Positions 26,109 through 34,247 of a stretch of 35,055 nucleotides of DNA are shown piece by piece. The stretch covers positions 222,667 to 257,721 of the forward strand of contig NZ_MPHJ01000008.1 in NCBI RefSeq assembly GCF_001957125.1, in the 5' to 3' direction. The translations under genes and the position numbers were made by a program. The notes beneath the pieces were generated by a model. It searched no databases. It was not told the origin of the DNA and saw only the letters and a list, made by a program, of their open reading frames with translations. The DNA comes from Shewanella sp. UCD-KL12 (GTDB lineage Bacteria > Pseudomonadota > Gammaproteobacteria > Enterobacterales > Shewanellaceae). The first letter of the stretch is position 1. Every line of letters starts with the position of its first letter.

Positions 26109-27740
26109 ATGAGACATATTTCCAAGGATATGACGCTACCCCCTGATCTTACCGTTAAAAGAGGCTCAGGCGCCGTGCGCAGTAAGTTCCCTATCTACAG
26201 TAATTCACTCCCACCTTGTAACCATGCCTGCCCAACTGGCAGCAATATACAGGAGTGGCTAGGGCTTGCACAAAAAGAGCAATTTGAGCAAGCATTTCAG
26301 GCATTAATCAAAAACAATCCTATGCCAGCTATTCATGGGCGAGTCTGTTATCACCCCTGTGAAAGCGCCTGTAACCGCAGCGATGTTGATGATGCCGTGA
26401 GCGTGCATGCCGTTGAGCGGTTTTTAGGCGACCAAGCCATCGAAAAGCAATGGCCGGTGCGCTTTGACGCGCAGCCTACCGGTAAGCGCGTATTAATTGT
26501 TGGTGCAGGCCCTAGTGGTCTTGCCACGGCCTACCATCTTAAACGTATGGGCCACGATGTAGAGATACGCGACAGTGCGCCTATGGCAGGCGGCATGATG
26601 CATTTTGGTATTCCGGCTTATCGTTTACCGCGTAATGTGCTTCAGCAAGAGATAAAGCGCATCGAAGATATGGGCATCAAGATAGTGCTCAACCATGAAG
26701 TCGATTCAATATTGGCTGCCAAAGTGAAGGGCCAGTTTGATGCGGTATTTATCGCTATTGGCGCGCATATTGGCCGTGGTGTTGAAATTGATAATGCCGA
26801 TCCTGACAAGGTGACAGATGCGGTCTCCTACCTCAGAGACATAGAGTTAGGTAAAGCACCAAAACTTGGCAAAGTTGTTGCTGTGTATGGTGGAGGTAAT
26901 ACCGCCATGGATGCGGCGCGTACTGCTAAGCGTTTCGGCGCTGAAGTTAAAGTGATCTACAGGCGCGATAGAGCCAATATGCCAGCCCATGACTTTGAGT
27001 GTGTTGAAGCGATGGAAGAAGGCGTAGAGTTCCATTGGCAACGCACCATAAACCAGATTGATGGCACAACATTCACCCTCGAGAAAATGACCATCAATGA
27101 AGAGGGAAGACCCCAGCCTTCTGGTGAGTTTGAAACCATTGAAGCCGATTCACTTATCTTAGCCCTTGGGCAAAATATCGATAGCAAACTGACCAAAGCC
27201 ATTCCTGATGTTGAGCATAAATGGGATGGCAGTGTTGTGGTTAATGAAAACATGATGACCGGTTATAAAGGCGTGTTTGCTGGTGGCGATATGGTGCCAT
27301 GCGATCGCACTGTGACCATCGCCGTTGGCCATGGCAAAAAAGCGGCTGCCAATATCGATGCTTTCCTTAAAGGACGTATCTTTACCAAGGTCGAGAAACT
27401 GCCACTTATCAAAGTCGATGAACTGCAACTTTGGTACAAAACCGATGCAGAGCAAAGTGAGCAAAGTGCCAGCGATCCAATTCAACGCCGGACTAACTTT
27501 GATGAAGTCCTTGATGGGTTAAGTGAGCAAGAGGCCCTTTATGAAGCCCAGCGCTGTTATTCATGTGGTAACTGTTTTGAATGCAACGGCTGTTTTGGGG
27601 CTTGTCCACACGGTGCTATTACCCGTTTAGGTGAAGGCAAAGGCTATAAGATCGATTATGACAAATGTACGGGTTGCGAAGCGTGTTATTCGCAGTGCCC
27701 CTGTCATGCGATCGAAATGGTAGAAGCCGAGCTGGCCTAG
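26109..27740 (+). CDS. GltD-like NAD(P)H oxidoreductase with C-terminal ferredoxin domain
   Basis: The 543-residue flavoprotein has an N-terminal Fe-S domain with Cys at 37, 41, 80, 84 and 88, an FAD fold (LIVGAGPSGLATAY, about 129-142), and an NAD(P)H fold (YGGGNTAMDAA, about 260). This is the layout of the glutamate synthase small subunit. Unlike GltD it then adds a ferredoxin-like tail (about 482-540) with two Cys sets, CYSCGNCFECNGCFGACP and CTGCEACYSQCP, enough for two [4Fe-4S] clusters. No glutamate synthase large subunit is nearby; the next gene is PFOR. The likely job is to pass electrons between ferredoxin-type centres and NAD(P). E. coli AegA/YgfT are similar, but there the ferredoxin part is N-terminal. 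The RBS is weak (AAGG, 9 nt away). Confidence 0.85.
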   Translation: MRHISKDMTLPPDLTVKRGSGAVRSKFPIYSNSLPPCNHACPTGSNIQEWLGLAQKEQFEQAFQALIKNNPMPAIHGRVCYHPCESACNRSDVDDAVSVHAVERFLGDQAIEKQWPVRFDAQPTGKRVLIVGAGPSGLATAYHLKRMGHDVEIRDSAPMAGGMMHFGIPAYRLPRNVLQQEIKRIEDMGIKIVLNHEVDSILAAKVKGQFDAVFIAIGAHIGRGVEIDNADPDKVTDAVSYLRDIELGKAPKLGKVVAVYGGGNTAMDAARTAKRFGAEVKVIYRRDRANMPAHDFECVEAMEEGVEFHWQRTINQIDGTTFTLEKMTINEEGRPQPSGEFETIEADSLILALGQNIDSKLTKAIPDVEHKWDGSVVVNENMMTGYKGVFAGGDMVPCDRTVTIAVGHGKKAAANIDAFLKGRIFTKVEKLPLIKVDELQLWYKTDAEQSEQSASDPIQRRTNFDEVLDGLSEQEALYEAQRCYSCGNCFECNGCFGACPHGAITRLGEGKGYKIDYDKCTGCEACYSQCPCHAIEMVEAELA

Positions 27741-27752
27741 GAGCAGATATGA
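27711..27752 (+). repeat. Direct repeat, copy 1 (gene end plus RBS and start)
   Basis: This 42-bp block covers the last codons of the GltD-like gene, its stop, a TAGGAG ribosome binding site and an ATG (27749). It recurs at 27806-27847, 95 bp away, with a single mismatch (C to A just before the TAG). Weaker similarity extends about 15 bp further left. Confidence 0.9.
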
Positions 27753-27835
27753 CCAATATTCAAATAATCAGAATAGGCCACTTACCAATGCCCTTGTCTC
27801 AAACCATCGAAATGGTAGAAGCCGAGCTGGCATAG
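27749..27835 (+). other. 28-codon ORF created by the duplication
   Basis: From the first ATG an open frame encodes MTNIQIIRIGHLPMP and ends in TIEMVEAELA, nearly the same tail as the GltD-like protein (AIEMVEAELA). It has a good TAGGAG ribosome binding site and stops 8 bp before the PFOR start, so it may be translated. It looks like a by-product of duplication, and I assign no function. Confidence 0.35.
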
Positions 27836-27847
27836 GAGCAGATATGA
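27806..27847 (+). repeat. Direct repeat, copy 2 (supplies the PFOR start)
   Basis: This is the second copy of the 42-bp block. Its TAGGAG and ATG are the ribosome binding site and start codon of the PFOR gene. Confidence 0.9.
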
Positions 27848-30800
27848 TTGATTTAAAAAATAAAAATAATTTACCTATCATGCATACCTGTGATGGTAAC
27901 GAAGCTGCTGCACATATTGCCTATCGTGTGAGTGAAGTGTGCGCCATCTATCCCATAACCCCATCATCAACCATGGCAGAACTTGCTGAAGAGTGGGCGA
28001 CACAAGACACCCGTAACATTTGGGGCGGTATACCGCTTATCGCGTCTATGCAAAGTGAAGGGGGCGCAGCAGGTACTGTACATGGCTCATTGCAAAGTGG
28101 CGCTTTGACCACCACCTTTACCGCATCTCAAGGCTTACTCTTGATGCTGCCTAACATGTACAAGATAGCTGGTGAGTTAACCTCGACTGTATTTCATGTC
28201 GCAGCGCGTTCACTTGCAGCCCAGGGGCTATCTATCTTTGGCGATCATCAAGATGTAATGGCGGCGCGTGGTACAGGGTTCGCGCTATTAGCCTCATCTT
28301 CAGTGCAGGAAGCCCACGACATGGCGATGGTTGCCCATGCAGCAACACTCGATGCGCGTATTCCATTTATGCACTTCTTTGACGGTTTCAGAACCTCTCA
28401 TGAGGTCAATAAAATTGAGCTTATCAGTGATAGCGATATTCGCGAGATGATTGATGACAAGCTTGTTAGAGCCCATAGAGAACGCGGGTTAAGCCCAAAT
28501 AAACCCTTTATACGTGGTACGGCGCAAAATCCAGATGTGTACTTTCAAGGCCGTGAAACAGTCACGCCGTTTTATAATAATACGCCTCAAATTGTACAAA
28601 GCTGTATGGACAAGCTGGGCGATCTTACGGGTCGTTATTACCAGTTACTTGAATACTACGGCGCGAAAGATGCTGAGCGTGTGATTATCGCCATGGGCTC
28701 AGGCATTGAAACCGTTAAAGAGACGGTCGATGCACTGACAAAAAGTGGCGAGAAAGTGGGCCTGCTGCAAGTCCGGCTCTATCGCCCATTAAGCGCTAAA
28801 CATCTCATTGATGCACTGCCTAACACGGCCAGCAGCATTACTGTGCTAGATAGAACCAAGGAGCCAGGTGCTAATGCCGATCCTCTCTATCAAGACATTT
28901 TAACCGCGTTGATGGACAGCTATAGCCAATCAGGACAATTAGCCAAGCTACCTAAACTCATTGCTGGTCGATATGGCCTGTCGAGTAAAGAGTTTACCCC
29001 AGCCATGGTTAAGGCCATTTTTGATAACTCGGCAAAGGATACGCCTAAGCATCACTTTACCGTTGGGATAATCGATGATGTGAGCCACTCACATATCGAC
29101 TATGACCCAAGCTGGGATATTGAGTCTAAAGATGTCGTTAGAGCAATCTTCTACGGCCTAGGGGCAGATGGCACAGTAGGTGCGAATAAAAACACCATCA
29201 AGATCATCGGCGCAGATCCAGCTTTCTCTGCGCAAGGTTATTTTGTCTATGACTCGAAAAAGTCAGGCTCTCAAACTGAGTCGCATCTGCGGTTTGGTAA
29301 AGATGCCATCAACAGTCCTTATCTGATCCAGTCCGCGAACTTTATCGCCTGTCATCAGCCTACCTTCGTTGATACAACGGATATGTTAGCAAAAGCGGCT
29401 GACAAGGCTGTGTTTTTACTCAATACACAAGTGACTGCCGATAAAGTGTGGGACACACTGCCAGCTGCGATGCAATCTAAGTTGATTGAAAAGCAGATGA
29501 GCCTACATGTGATTGATGCTTACAAGGTTGCTGAAGATACCGGCATGGGTAAGCGCATCAATACCATTATGCAGACCTGTTTCTTTGCGCTATCTGGGGT
29601 ATTAGAGAAAGAGGAAGCGATCGGAAAGATCAAAAAAGCGATCGTGAAAACTTATACTCATAAGGGCCCCAAAGTTATTGAGAAAAACTTTGCAGCGGTC
29701 GATCACACTTTAGCGCACTTAGAGAAGGTTGCAATTCCTGCATCTGTCACCGCTAAAGCTGTTAATAAAGCCCTTGTTAATGATAAAGCCCCTGATTTTG
29801 TAAAACAGGTAACAGCGAAAATGATGGCGGGTAAGGGCGATCTTATTCCTGTGTCTATGTTACCCGTTGATGGCACCTATCCATCGGGGACGACACAATG
29901 GGAAAAGCGGGATATCGCACTGCAAATCCCAGTGTGGGAGCAAAAAGAGTGCATTCAATGTGGTAACTGCTCGATTGTTTGCCCCCATGCAGCTATTCGA
30001 GCCAAGTTCTTTGATAAATCTGAACTTGAAAAGGCACCGAGCGGTTTTAAATCCCATACCATCAGTGCCCGCGGTTTCCCTGATACTCGGTATAGCTTGC
30101 AAGTGTTTGCACAAGACTGCACCGGTTGTACCTTATGTGTCGATGCCTGTCCTATGGTGATAGAGGAAGCCACAGAAACAACCCCTGAGCGTAAAGCGTT
30201 AAATATGCAGCCTAAAGAAAGCTATATGGCCCAAGCTGAGCAAGATTTGGCCTTCTTTACAGCATTGCCCTATAACGACAGATCGCGAGTGGATTTCTCA
30301 CATGTTCGCGGCGCTCAGTTCCTACAGCCTCTGTTTGAGTTCTCAGGAGCCTGCTCAGGTTGCGGTGAAACACCCTACCTTAAGCTGGTGTCACAGCTGT
30401 TTGGCGATCGCTTAATGATTGCTAATGCGACAGGTTGCTCCTCTATTTACGGCGGTAATTTACCTACCACCCCTTGGGCTAAAAACGACAAAGGCCGAGG
30501 TCCGGCATGGGCCAACTCACTGTTTGAAGACAACGCCGAGTTTGGTTTTGGCTTCCGTTTAGCAGCGGTTAAACAACAAGAGAGTGCTAAGCAGATCTTA
30601 GGTCGGATGAGTCAACAGACTGAAAGTCCGTTAGCGCCTGAGCTGGTGGACAGACTCATCAATGACGAACAGGAAACTGAGTCAGATATTCAAGCGCAGA
30701 TTAAACGGGTTGATAGCCTTAAATCGCAACTTGAAAAGCTAGGAACAACCGACGCACTCAACCTTATTTCGGTCGCCGATCAATTGATCAGACGATCAAT

Positions 30801-31494
30801 ATGGATAGTGGGTGGTGATGGCTGGGCTTACGATATTGGCTCTAGCGGTCTAGACCATGTGCTTGCGAGTGGCGCCGATGTCAACGTGCTCGTGATGGAT
30901 ACCGAAGTGTACTCCAACACAGGTGGCCAGATGTCAAAATCGACCCCACTTGGCGCAGTGGCTAAGTTTGCCGCATCGGGTAAACATACCCCGAAAAAGG
31001 ATGTGGCTATGCAGGCTATCTCCTATAACAACGTCTATGTCGCGCGTATTGCACTGGGCGGCGATCCACAGCAGACCTTACTCGCGATGCGTGAAGCGGA
31101 GGCTTATAAAGGGCCATCAATCATCATCGCCTACAGTCACTGTATTGCTCATGGTATCACCATGGAGCAGGGACTAACGCAGCAACAGCTGGCAGTAAAG
31201 TCAGGCCATTGGCCGCTGTTTAGGTATAACCCCGATCTGCGCGAAGTGGGGGAGAACCCATTCTCACTCGATTCGTTAAGACCGTCTATTCCACTCAAAG
31301 CGTACCGCGCTAATGAAGCGAGATTTCAGATCTTAGCGCGCAATAACCCTGAACTGGCAGCCTCTTTAACAGAGCGAGCACAAAAGGTGTTAGAGCGTAA
31401 ATGGAAGTTGTATGAAGAGATTGCCACCCGTGGGCAAGAGGTTGTAGCGCCTCATGTCGAGTTTGAGCGTCAAGAGCTCGCGGCGCAGCACTGA
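27844..31494 (+). CDS. nifJ: Pyruvate:ferredoxin/flavodoxin oxidoreductase, single-chain
   Basis: The 1216-residue enzyme cleaves pyruvate with CoA to acetyl-CoA and CO2, reducing ferredoxin or flavodoxin. All NifJ-type domains are fused in order: a pyrimidine-binding domain (CAIYPITPSSTMAELAEEWA), a transketolase-C-like domain, the gamma-type domain, and a 2x[4Fe-4S] domain (CIQCGNCSIVCPH about 702-714, CTGCTLCVDACPM about 759-771). Last comes the TPP/pyrophosphate domain (CSGCGETPYLK about 836, GGDGWAYDIG, EVYSNTGGQMSKSTPLGA about 1020). The length is typical. TAGGAG 7 nt before the ATG comes from a duplicated block. It is oxygen-sensitive by nature, pointing to anaerobic use. It would consume pyruvate made by YgeX. 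Confidence 0.96.
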   Translation: MIDLKNKNNLPIMHTCDGNEAAAHIAYRVSEVCAIYPITPSSTMAELAEEWATQDTRNIWGGIPLIASMQSEGGAAGTVHGSLQSGALTTTFTASQGLLLMLPNMYKIAGELTSTVFHVAARSLAAQGLSIFGDHQDVMAARGTGFALLASSSVQEAHDMAMVAHAATLDARIPFMHFFDGFRTSHEVNKIELISDSDIREMIDDKLVRAHRERGLSPNKPFIRGTAQNPDVYFQGRETVTPFYNNTPQIVQSCMDKLGDLTGRYYQLLEYYGAKDAERVIIAMGSGIETVKETVDALTKSGEKVGLLQVRLYRPLSAKHLIDALPNTASSITVLDRTKEPGANADPLYQDILTALMDSYSQSGQLAKLPKLIAGRYGLSSKEFTPAMVKAIFDNSAKDTPKHHFTVGIIDDVSHSHIDYDPSWDIESKDVVRAIFYGLGADGTVGANKNTIKIIGADPAFSAQGYFVYDSKKSGSQTESHLRFGKDAINSPYLIQSANFIACHQPTFVDTTDMLAKAADKAVFLLNTQVTADKVWDTLPAAMQSKLIEKQMSLHVIDAYKVAEDTGMGKRINTIMQTCFFALSGVLEKEEAIGKIKKAIVKTYTHKGPKVIEKNFAAVDHTLAHLEKVAIPASVTAKAVNKALVNDKAPDFVKQVTAKMMAGKGDLIPVSMLPVDGTYPSGTTQWEKRDIALQIPVWEQKECIQCGNCSIVCPHAAIRAKFFDKSELEKAPSGFKSHTISARGFPDTRYSLQVFAQDCTGCTLCVDACPMVIEEATETTPERKALNMQPKESYMAQAEQDLAFFTALPYNDRSRVDFSHVRGAQFLQPLFEFSGACSGCGETPYLKLVSQLFGDRLMIANATGCSSIYGGNLPTTPWAKNDKGRGPAWANSLFEDNAEFGFGFRLAAVKQQESAKQILGRMSQQTESPLAPELVDRLINDEQETESDIQAQIKRVDSLKSQLEKLGTTDALNLISVADQLIRRSIWIVGGDGWAYDIGSSGLDHVLASGADVNVLVMDTEVYSNTGGQMSKSTPLGAVAKFAASGKHTPKKDVAMQAISYNNVYVARIALGGDPQQTLLAMREAEAYKGPSIIIAYSHCIAHGITMEQGLTQQQLAVKSGHWPLFRYNPDLREVGENPFSLDSLRPSIPLKAYRANEARFQILARNNPELAASLTERAQKVLERKWKLYEEIATRGQEVVAPHVEFERQELAAQH

Positions 31495-31540
31495 GTACAT
31501 CTACATTGAGTGTATAGCGCTGAGTCGATAGCTAATAGGT

Positions 31541-31653
31541 GCCCAGAACGCTTAATACTGGGCGCTTAGCTCTGACTGATTAACACAATTTTTATAAAAC
31601 TAACTCTATAAAAAGAGCGCTGTTAGAACCTGGCTTTATAACGGTTCTAGCAG
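31541..31653 (+). other. Two stem-loops between nifJ and the triple RidA gene
   Basis: GCCCAG-N11-CTGGGC (31541-31563) and CTGTTAGAACC-N12-GGTTCTAGCAG (31620-31653, one G-U) lie in the 253-bp gap. Neither has a T-run. No convincing sigma-70 promoter could be fixed ahead of the RidA gene, so co-transcription remains possible. Confidence 0.45.
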
Positions 31654-31747
31654 TCTAGTCCAACACGTGTGCCATAAATTTCTCAAAGAAAAACCATTTT
31701 CAATTTTTGTCATGAAAAACTTAACTTATAAAGGATGAAATACCGAT

Positions 31748-33013
31748 ATGACTAACAAGATAGTAAAACTTTCAAGAAACACAGATAACGCGCCTCAAAG
31801 CAATCTATCGACTCAAAGCGTGGCTTTTTCTCATTACAATAATATCTCTGGCCAACTGCCTGTTGATGCAAAAAGCGGTCAACTGGTAGCTGGTGGCGTT
31901 GAAGCGCAGGCAAAGCAATGTTTAGCAAATATTAAAGCCATCATCGAAAGCACTGCACATGCCATGCATGATGTCGTCCGTATTAATGTATACCTTAAAA
32001 ATATTACAGATCTCGATGCGGTAGATGAAGTATATGCTTCATTCTTCCAGAGCTATCTGCCTACTCGTACGGTACTTGCCGTTGCAGCATTGCCTCTCGA
32101 CGGCGCTTTAGTGCAGATGGATGCAGCGCTTTCAAACGGTGAGGGGACGCCGCCACAAGCTGCTTGCCCATTGGTAAAACTGGTTAGAAATACCGACAAT
32201 GCACCAATCAGTGCGGTATCTACACAATCTGTGGCTTTTTCTCATTACAGCCATATCTCAGCGCAATTACCAGTAGAGCCAAAATCAGGCAATATCGTCC
32301 CAGGCGGTGTAAAAGAGCAAACCAAGCAATGTTTAACCAATATCAAAGCGATACTAGAAAGTATTACTGTGCCATTTGATGATATTGTCAAAATCAATAT
32401 CCATCTAAAAGACCTTGCCGATCTCGACGCGGTGAACGAAGTTTATACTACCTTCTTCCCTGATTCATCGATTGCTAGAACCTTAGCCTATTTCCCTGCA
32501 CGTTCTGTGGTAGCGGCTGAAGGCTTGTCAATGGATGCACTAGTACAAATTGATGCTACTGTATCTCACGGTGACGGCACGCCGCCACAAGCGGTTGAAG
32601 ACAGACATGGCCTTATCATTGAGCCAAACAACACTGACAAAGCGCCTATCAGTGCGCTTTCGACGCAAACTGTGGCATTTTCTCACTACAACAATGTCTC
32701 AGCGCAACTGCCAATAGACGCAACAGTGGGTAAAGTGGTCGCAGTTGGCATCAAGGAGCAAGCTCAACAGTGTCTTAACAATATCAAGGCGATTATCGAA
32801 AGTGTTGATCATGATATGGACGATGCCGTTAAACTCAATATCCAACTTAAAGATATTGCCGATGTTGACGCGGTAAATGAGGTTTTTACCACCTTCTTCA
32901 AGGGGGATTTGCCTGCTAAAACCATCATAGGCGTTTCAGCTATTCCGATGGACGCGTTGGTACAAATAGATGCCATCTTCTCTAATGCTGAAGGCACACC
33001 GCCTTTAGTGTAG
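31748..33013 (+). CDS. Triple-domain RidA (YjgF/UK114) fusion protein
   Basis: The 421-residue protein consists of three RidA-like domains in a row, at about residues 5-138, 143-283 and 289-421. Each has a similar opening (NTDNAP/NTDKAP), STQSVAFSHY-like strand, GQLP/AQLP segment, KAIIES helix, DAVNEVY/TFF stretch and a final ALVQxDA strand. RidA deaminates reactive enamines/imines such as 2-aminoacrylate. The arginine equal to E. coli RidA R105 is present in domain 1 (R107) and domain 2 (R252) but is Lys in domain 3 (K391). The usual E120 position appears to be Gln in all three. Domain 2 has an insertion of about 8 residues before its Arg. RidA works as a trimer, so one chain may form the whole trimer. 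AAGGA lies 12 nt before the ATG. Confidence 0.88.
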   Translation: MTNKIVKLSRNTDNAPQSNLSTQSVAFSHYNNISGQLPVDAKSGQLVAGGVEAQAKQCLANIKAIIESTAHAMHDVVRINVYLKNITDLDAVDEVYASFFQSYLPTRTVLAVAALPLDGALVQMDAALSNGEGTPPQAACPLVKLVRNTDNAPISAVSTQSVAFSHYSHISAQLPVEPKSGNIVPGGVKEQTKQCLTNIKAILESITVPFDDIVKINIHLKDLADLDAVNEVYTTFFPDSSIARTLAYFPARSVVAAEGLSMDALVQIDATVSHGDGTPPQAVEDRHGLIIEPNNTDKAPISALSTQTVAFSHYNNVSAQLPIDATVGKVVAVGIKEQAQQCLNNIKAIIESVDHDMDDAVKLNIQLKDIADVDAVNEVFTTFFKGDLPAKTIIGVSAIPMDALVQIDAIFSNAEGTPPLV

Positions 33014-33041
33014 AAAAACAGTACACTTATTGACATAAATT

Positions 33042-33075
33042 GCTCACTTCGGCATTAGCTGGAGTGAGCTTTTTG
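33042..33075 (+). terminator. Terminator after the triple RidA gene
   Basis: GCTCACT-N14-AGTGAGC is a perfect 7-bp stem followed by TTTTTG. It starts 28 bp past the stop and marks the end of the catabolic region. From here to 33355 there is AT-rich DNA with no supported gene. Confidence 0.85.
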
Positions 33076-33358
33076 TTATTGATGTACCAGGTTTTTGTTG
33101 GGCTTGCTCAACTTTACGAGTAAATAGTAATAGTGAATTTATTTTGCTCGTTTATTTTTGTTGAACTGTAAAAATCTATGTTTATCAAATGGTTGGTTTA
33201 ACTCAAGGTTTATTAATAGGTTAGTAACACACGCATGCGCGTTTATCCGTATGGTATATTTCGATGAAATGATATAACTTAATGAAATTAATAAGTTTTG
33301 TGCTGCGCGTTTTTACTGGTCTAATGAAGTAAATGTGCATGCGCACTATACAAATGTT

Positions 33359-33616
33359 ATGAGTAATGGTGATGGTATGGATTGGCCCAGTAACGAAGAC
33401 TGTTATCCTGCAATGAAAGACTTTGCAATCTATTACATGGAAGGAGAGCAGCAAACTAAGTGGCTAAGCATCATCGAAGATGGTCTTAATATTGGAAAGT
33501 TCTCTTCGGGCAAAGGCTTCTTGCATGAGATTGATAGAGTCATTAAGGCATCCTCTAAACCAAGTATGCCTAACAGAGCTGAGTTATATCAGTTAATTTG
33601 CACTGTATGCATTTAA
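33359..33616 (+). CDS. Small hypothetical protein, possible first cassette gene
   Basis: The 85-residue acidic, soluble-looking protein starts MSNGDGMDWPSNEDCYPAMK. I do not recognise a family. The ATG at 33359 is part of GTTATG, the form in which many cassette genes begin right at the recombination point, and an attC-like site follows immediately after the stop. There is no Shine-Dalgarno. An in-frame GTG at 33335 would add 8 residues. No attC-like site lies before it, so this is either the first cassette inserted at a secondary site or a native gene ahead of the cassettes. Confidence 0.5.
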   Translation: MSNGDGMDWPSNEDCYPAMKDFAIYYMEGEQQTKWLSIIEDGLNIGKFSSGKGFLHEIDRVIKASSKPSMPNRAELYQLICTVCI

Positions 33617-33620
33617 AACT

Positions 33621-33705
33621 CATAACAAGACCATGAAAAATCACCCACAAAAAATGTGGGCAGGACGCGAAAAAAGCCGCGCGCCTTTTATGGTAGGCGT
33701 TATAC
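33621..33705 (+). other. attC-like recombination site 1
   Basis: CATAAC at the left and GCGTTATAC at the right form the outer boxes. Inside them, CCATGAAAA pairs with TTTTATGG, and a central CCCACA/TGTGGG stem follows. The site begins 5 bp after the preceding gene and ends just before the next gene, as expected for a cassette end. Confidence 0.6.
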
Positions 33706-33722
33706 GTATATAAAGGATTGGT

Positions 33723-34139
33723 GTGAATTTCAAAAAAGTGCTCTCAATTATAGCTATCGTCATTGTTATCTTTAACTTTGGAAGGGGGATTTTTACTGAC
33801 TTCGTTCAAACAAAACCTGAAGATGAGTTAAAAGCTATTTTTGGAAAGTATTTCACCGAGGGCGATGAGCGGATAAAATTAGTTTGGTTTTCTGCACAAG
33901 GGAAAACTATTTCATTAGCTCTTGAGTTAGGTGGGCTCGGCGAAAACCCTAAAAAATTAGATTTGATAAAACAAAACTCTAGAGCCTATGTCAAAGATAA
34001 AGTCTGCTCTAGTGAACAACTTAGGCAGTTCATAGAAGAAGGTAACTACATCTCTGTGGATATAAGAAACGGAGATGCAACTTACCGCAACGTAGAAAAT
34101 ATTATGAATATAACTATGTCAGCGAATAAATGCGTATAA
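33723..34139 (+). CDS. Cassette gene: small membrane-anchored or secreted hypothetical protein
   Basis: The 138-residue protein starts at a GTG (33723) with AAAGGA about 7 nt upstream. Residues 4-25 are a hydrophobic helix (VLSIIAIVIVIFNFGRGIF) after two lysines, giving a single-pass anchor or uncleaved signal. A polar, probably periplasmic domain follows, with two Cys (one near residue 98, one second from the end) that could pair. I recognise no family. Its TAA stop overlaps the next attC-like site (GTATAAC, 34134-34140), which is typical cassette packing. Confidence 0.65.
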   Translation: MNFKKVLSIIAIVIVIFNFGRGIFTDFVQTKPEDELKAIFGKYFTEGDERIKLVWFSAQGKTISLALELGGLGENPKKLDLIKQNSRAYVKDKVCSSEQLRQFIEEGNYISVDIRNGDATYRNVENIMNITMSANKCV

Positions 34140-34233
34140 CAAGCTGTTTAATCTGGACAAAATACAGTTGGCTGTGTTTCGTTCCTCAACATTTTAGCCA
34201 ACAATATTTTGCCCATTAACGAGGGCGTTATAT
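34134..34233 (+). other. attC-like recombination site 2
   Basis: The outer boxes are GTATAAC (34134-34140) and GCGTTATAT (34225-34233). Between them CAAAATA-CAG-TTGGCT pairs with AGCCAA-CAA-TATTTTG, the imperfect stem with unpaired bases typical of attC sites. The size is 100 bp. Confidence 0.75.
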
Positions 34234-34247
34234 GCCTAAGGAAATCG

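Noticed and set aside
26109..27740. Calling the flavoprotein AegA or GltD
   Set aside because: AegA has its ferredoxin domain at the N-terminus, whereas here it is at the C-terminus. GltD lacks the C-terminal clusters and needs a large subunit that is absent.
33221..33454. Minus-strand 77-codon open frame overlapping the cassette region
   Set aside because: It has atypical composition, no RBS, and overlaps the plus-strand cassette gene. Nothing supports it as a gene.
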